This document shows positions 60,824-64,000 of a DNA stretch of 64,000 bases, in pieces (position 1 is the first letter of the stretch; each line of letters starts with the position of its first letter). The notes below the pieces were generated by a model. The model saw only the letters and a list, made by a program, of their open reading frames with translations. It was not told where the DNA came from and searched no databases. A program made the translations under genes and the position numbers. Origin of the DNA: Streptomyces sp. HB132 (GTDB lineage: Bacteria; Actinomycetota; Actinomycetes; Streptomycetales; Streptomycetaceae); NCBI RefSeq assembly GCF_016909575.1, contig NZ_JAFBGA010000010.1, positions 124,001 through 188,000 on the forward strand, read 5' to 3'.

Positions 60824-61743
60824 GTGATCAAACCCGCTTGTACGATGATCGTACTGACTGTTCTGAGTGGGGTGCTCGTCGGTTGCGGAAGCTCCGGGGC
60901 CACCCGTGCCAGGACCGCCGCGCTTCCGACGGCTCCTGCGGAATCCGCGACGGGACAGCCGTCCCCGTCGCGGGTTCCGTCGCCGAATCCCGAGAGCGAG
61001 CCCCCGTGCTCGCCCCCGGCCCCGGGGGCCGCACGCCGGTCTTCGAGCGACGGGCGGAGGGCTCCGGGACCGGCTCCGCCTCCGGTCCCCGGGACGAGGC
61101 GGACGGGCCCGACAAGGTCGTGGCGCTCACCTTCGACGCGGACATGACGGCGGACCAGGGGCCAAGGGCGGCCGGCGGCGAGCACTTCGACAATCCCGGA
61201 CTGATCGCGTCGCTTCGCAGGCTGAAGGTCCCGTCGACGGTCTTCATGACCGGCAGATGGGCGCAGGAGTATCCGGCCCAGGCCCGCACGATCGGCACCG
61301 ATCCCCTGTTCGAGATCGGCAACCACTCGTTCAGCCACCACGCCTTCTCCTCGCCCTGCTACGGGCTGCCGGCCGTCGAGAAGGCGGACATGCGCCGCGA
61401 TGTGGAGCGGGCCTTCACGGCGATCCGGGCGACGGGGGCGCGCAATGTCGTGCCGTACTTCCGCTTCCCCGGCGGCTGCTACGACGACGCTTCCCTGAAG
61501 GCCCTGGCCCCGGCCGGGGTGACCGCCGTCCAGTGGGACGTGGTCAGCGGGGACGCCTTCGCCACGGACGCGGACGCGGTGGCCGAACAGGTGCTGGAAG
61601 GGGTGGAGCCGGGGTCGCTGGTGGTCATGCACTGCACCCGCAGCGCGGCGCCCGTCACCGATGAGGCGGTCCGCCGGATCGTCCCGGAGCTGCGCGAGCG
61701 CGGATACCGCTTCGTCAAGGTCTCCGAGCTGATGCGCGGCTGA
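60824..61743 (+). pseudogene. Polysaccharide deacetylase lipoprotein, frameshifted
   Basis: The N-terminus lies in one frame (from GTG 60824 or ATG 60845): lipoprotein signal MIVLTVLSGVLVGCGSSG and a Ser/Pro linker. The NodB-type catalytic domain lies in another frame, from about 61015: KVVALTFDADMTAD (Asp pair), GNHSFSHHAF (metal His), YFRFPGGCYDDA and VVMHCTR. The frames change by -1 near 60993-61025, a region of C and G runs. This is compatible with a one-base deletion or a sequencing error. Intact, it would deacetylate a cell-surface polysaccharide. Confidence 0.8.
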
Positions 61744-61758
61744 GCACGCCCCGTCGCG

Positions 61759-61938
61759 TCAGCCGGAACAGGCGTTGCGGCCGGCCTCCTGCCAGGCGCA
61801 GACCGGGCAGAGCGTGCTGCCCCTCGTCGACTCCGGGTACTCGGTCGGCTTCCGGCACAGCACGCACTCGGCATACGGCGGACCCGCGTCCGCGGGTGCG
61901 GGGGCCGGCGCGGGCGTCTCGCAGTACGCATCATCCAT
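61759..61938 (-). CDS. Small double-CxxC protein
   Basis: A 59-aa protein: an N-terminal Pro/Ala-rich segment and a zinc-ribbon-like core CVLCRKPTEYPESTRGSTLC followed by PVC (CxxC twice). ATG 61938 is used; no strong ribosome site is visible. It is convergent with the deacetylase gene, 15 bp after its stop. No known function. Confidence 0.6.
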   Translation of the reverse strand: MDDAYCETPAPAPAPADAGPPYAECVLCRKPTEYPESTRGSTLCPVCAWQEAGRNACSG

Positions 61939-62274
61939 GTGTACGAGCGTACTCACTCGCGCGGAGCGGCGACCGCCGTCGGCGATCCGCTCGGCGGCGA
62001 CGCGGTCCGGTTCTTCGTCACGGGCCGCTGCGTCGAGTCCGGTCCATGCCTCACGCGTGCCTCGCCCGGGCCTCACGCATGCCTCGCCCCGGCCGAGCAG
62101 TCCGGCCCCGCGAGGAGTGCCGGCGCGACGGCGACCTCCCGGCTGGTGCCCGGGGAGGGTTCCGCGAGGGTGCATGGGGGAGGTGTGGTGGCCCCGAACC
62201 GGCGCCAACCACTCCCCGGCCCGCGCGGGGCCCGTGGGCGCGGCAGGCCGTACGGCGGCCCCGCCCCCGCGGAA
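61939..62274. other. Intergenic region with a 22-bp tandem repeat
   Basis: About 335 bp without a supported gene. It contains two 22-bp units at 62049-62070 and 62071-62092 (two mismatches; both begin CCTCACGC). Small ORFs in it lack ribosome sites. Confidence 0.5.
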
Positions 62275-62952
62275 TCAGCTGGACGAGGTCTTCTCCGGCT
62301 TGAGTTCGCTGGGACGTACGATCACGAACCCCTCGCCCTGGAGCATCAGCTGGACCGCCTCGCCGGATCCGCCGCGCACCATCGAACCGAAGCTCTGCGA
62401 GCGGTGCAGCGTGGTGGAGAGCTGGGCGCTCCAGCCGACGACCGCGTCCGTGTCGACGTACACCGGCTGCTGGGCCGAGACGGGGATCACTATGGGCTGG
62501 CCGTCGCAGATCAGGCCGAGTTTGCCGTATCCGCTGAAGACGCTGTTGAAGAGGCCGCCACCGGTCATTCCGGCCCCCTTCACGGTCTTGATCTCGTAGG
62601 ACAGGCTCGCGTCGAAGCACAGGACGTTGCGGCCGTTGATGGTGAGGACGTCGCCCTGCTCCATCTCCACGATGAAACAGTTGGCCGCCTCGTGGGCGAA
62701 CCACGCCTCGCCCTGGCCCGTGACCGCCATCAGGGCGAGCCCCTCGCCGGTCACCGCGCGCTTCAGCATGCCGCCGATGCCCTGGCCCTTGCGCTCGAAC
62801 TGGAGGTTGCCCCGGAAGGCGACCATCGATCCCTGACGCGCGTGCATCTCACCGTTGACGGCGTATTTGATGGATTTGGCGTTCTGCAGGGTCATGCCGG
62901 GGGCGGTGGCCGGCTGCGCCATGTGCTCACTGGAAAAGATGTCGCTCTTCAT
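62275..62952 (-). CDS. AIM24 family protein
   Basis: A 225-aa protein of the AIM24 (TIGR00266-type) fold. Typical segments are LQNAKSIKYAVNGEMHARQGSMVAF, RAVTGEGLALMAVTGQGEAWFA, FIVEMEQGDVLTINGRNVLCFD and GLICDGQPIVIPV. In mitochondria AIM24 supports inner-membrane organisation; bacterial function is unknown. ATG 62952 (GAGG 9 bp upstream) is chosen over ATG 62961. Confidence 0.9.
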   Translation of the reverse strand: MKSDIFSSEHMAQPATAPGMTLQNAKSIKYAVNGEMHARQGSMVAFRGNLQFERKGQGIGGMLKRAVTGEGLALMAVTGQGEAWFAHEAANCFIVEMEQGDVLTINGRNVLCFDASLSYEIKTVKGAGMTGGGLFNSVFSGYGKLGLICDGQPIVIPVSAQQPVYVDTDAVVGWSAQLSTTLHRSQSFGSMVRGGSGEAVQLMLQGEGFVIVRPSELKPEKTSSS

Positions 62953-63025
62953 GCCGTGCATCCTCACCCGGAGCCCTCCGTTCCGCCAAGAACGGGTCGT
63001 CCGAGGTCCTGGCAGACTGGGGTGC

Positions 63026-63790
63026 GTGAGCAGCGACAGCATTCCCGAGCCCCTTCCCGCAGCGCCGGAGGCCTCCGCCGAGAGCCCCTTCCGGGTGGAA
63101 CCGACGCCCCGTGACGAAGCCCCGCAGTTCGTTCTGCCGCTGGTGGTGCACCTCGAGAAGACCGATCCCCCGGCGCGCAACGACGCCCTGGTGACCGCCG
63201 CCCGTGCGGTGCTCACGATCCTCTCGGACCCGCGCTCGCTCGGCGAGGACGAAGGTGGGACCGAAGGCGAGTGGGCGCAGTCCGTGCGCGACTGGCAGGA
63301 CGCCCGCATCCGCAAGGTGGTGCGCCGGGCGCGCGGCGCGGAGTGGCGCAAGGCGTCCGCGCTGCCCGGCATCACGGTCACGGGCGAGCACGCCGAGGTG
63401 AGGGTGTTCCCGCCGGTTCCCCTGGACGGCTGGCCCAAGGAGCTGGCGAAGCTCCAGGTGTCGGGCACGGACCTGGACGACCCGCAGGCCCCGGCCGCGC
63501 CCGATCCGGCCGGTCCGGTGCTCTGGATGAACCCGGACGTCGCCATGTCTGCGGGCAAGGCGATGGCCCAGGCCGGTCACGGCGCGCAGCTCGCCTGGTG
63601 GGAGTTGTCGGACACGGAGCGCAAGGCCTGGCGCGAGGCAGGGTTCCCGCTCGCCGTCGCCACCCCGGACGCCGCCCACTGGCGCGCCCTCACCGCGAGC
63701 GGTCTGCCGGTGGTGCGGGACGCCGGATTCACCGAGGTCGCCCCGGGATCCTGCACGGTCGTCGCCGACCACCCGGCCCTCCGCCGCTGA
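63026..63790 (+). CDS. Pth2-type peptidyl-tRNA hydrolase family protein
   Basis: A 254-aa protein whose C-terminal half (WMNPDVAMSAGKAMAQAGHGAQLAWWELSD, then FPLAVATPDAAHWRAL and TEVAPGSCTVVA) matches archaeal/eukaryal Pth2. The N-terminal half (PQFVLPLVVHLEKTDPPARNDALVTAARAVL) is a family-specific extension. It would release peptides from stalled peptidyl-tRNA. GTG 63026 is used, divergent from the AIM24 gene with 73 bp between starts. Confidence 0.85.
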   Translation: MSSDSIPEPLPAAPEASAESPFRVEPTPRDEAPQFVLPLVVHLEKTDPPARNDALVTAARAVLTILSDPRSLGEDEGGTEGEWAQSVRDWQDARIRKVVRRARGAEWRKASALPGITVTGEHAEVRVFPPVPLDGWPKELAKLQVSGTDLDDPQAPAAPDPAGPVLWMNPDVAMSAGKAMAQAGHGAQLAWWELSDTERKAWREAGFPLAVATPDAAHWRALTASGLPVVRDAGFTEVAPGSCTVVADHPALRR

Positions 63791-63932
63791 TCCACCCGGT
63801 GCGGGACGAGCCGGCCGGCGGGCGACCGGTCCTTCCCCTCGCGTCCGGTGCCACCGAGCACGGCTCCGCCGCCTCGGCCCTGACTGCCCTCCGGCAGGCG
63901 GCGTGCCCGCCTGCCGGACCACGGGGCAGCCC

Positions 63933-64000
63933 TCAGTCCTGGTCCCGGCGCCGGATGTACAGGCGGTTGCCCTTGGGACCGGTCCATTCCACCCGTACGA
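63933..64000 (-). CDS. 3' end of an unknown gene
   Basis: The minus-strand frame ending at 63933 reads VEWTGPKGNRLYIRRRDQD before the stop and is open to the right edge. Only about 22 residues are visible. The basic C-terminus could belong to a nucleic-acid-binding protein, but the product cannot be named. Confidence 0.5.
   Translation of the reverse strand, partial: VRVEWTGPKGNRLYIRRRDQD

Noticed and set aside
60824..61743. Programmed -1 frameshift
   Set aside because: No clear slippery heptamer with downstream structure could be shown, and error or mutation is simpler.
1..64000. Secondary-metabolite biosynthetic cluster
   Set aside because: No PKS, NRPS, terpene or RiPP core enzymes were seen; the glycosyltransferase and MMPL pump are isolated.

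Overview
The window is high-GC chromosomal DNA (roughly 70% or more G+C by eye, strong G/C third-position bias, many GTG starts, ATGA/GTGA overlaps). Gene content points to a Streptomyces or very close relative: an actinobacterial sulfur leader peptide, a SAV2148-type HEPN protein, MalFG-type sugar permeases with no local ATPase, streptogrisin- and subtilisin-type secreted proteases, a GTPase-associated protein 1-like gene and ZapE. It looks like ordinary chromosome. I saw no rRNA, tRNA, CRISPR array, transposase or complete prophage.

Layout. 1-3.3 kb: 3' end of an AidB-like acyl-CoA dehydrogenase, a GAF-domain regulator and a GNAT acetyltransferase. 3.4-12.9 kb: a sulfur-assimilation operon (leader peptide, sulfite reductase, small zinc-ribbon protein, cysH, cysC, cysD, cysN, a small coupled ORF carrying a repeat, a sulfonate-type ABC transporter, sirohydrochlorin chelatase). 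It imports or activates sulfate/sulfonates, reduces them to sulfide, and makes the siroheme needed for the last step. 12.9-19.9 kb: a gene remnant, a hexapeptide acetyltransferase, two secreted serine proteases, two small conserved genes, a long gene-poor stretch and a macrolide-type glycosyltransferase. 19.9-23.0 kb: a sugar ABC importer. 23-27.3 kb: an APH-fold kinase, two hypotheticals, a DnaQ-like exonuclease and the HEPN protein.

27.6-37.5 kb holds the glycogen-to-trehalose route: glgX (debranching), treY and treZ, interrupted by an FHA protein, a GNAT protein and a GH1 beta-glucosidase. 37.5-44.9 kb: aldo/keto reductase, M24 peptidase, P-loop kinase, VOC protein, a tdh-kbl-lysR threonine-degradation operon and a MarR regulator. 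45-51 kb is the least conventional part: an alpha/beta hydrolase lacking the usual catalytic His with a translationally coupled repeat microprotein, an orphan GTPase-associated protein 1-like gene, an endolysin-like amidase without signal peptide, and two small proteins of unknown function.

51.4-54.2 kb: a TetR-MMPL efflux pair with two identical palindromic operators. 54.3-58.7 kb: an operon of a RibD-like reductase, a Usp-like protein, murC and msrB, divergent from zapE. 58.8-64 kb: OsmC peroxidase, Tat-exported DUF839/PhoX-like protein, a frameshifted lipoprotein polysaccharide deacetylase, a mini zinc-ribbon protein, an AIM24 protein, a Pth2-like peptidyl-tRNA hydrolase and the 3' end of an unknown gene. 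The most interesting items are the sulfur leader peptide, the hydrolase/microprotein/GAP1 neighbourhood, the HEPN-exonuclease pair and the frameshifted deacetylase.
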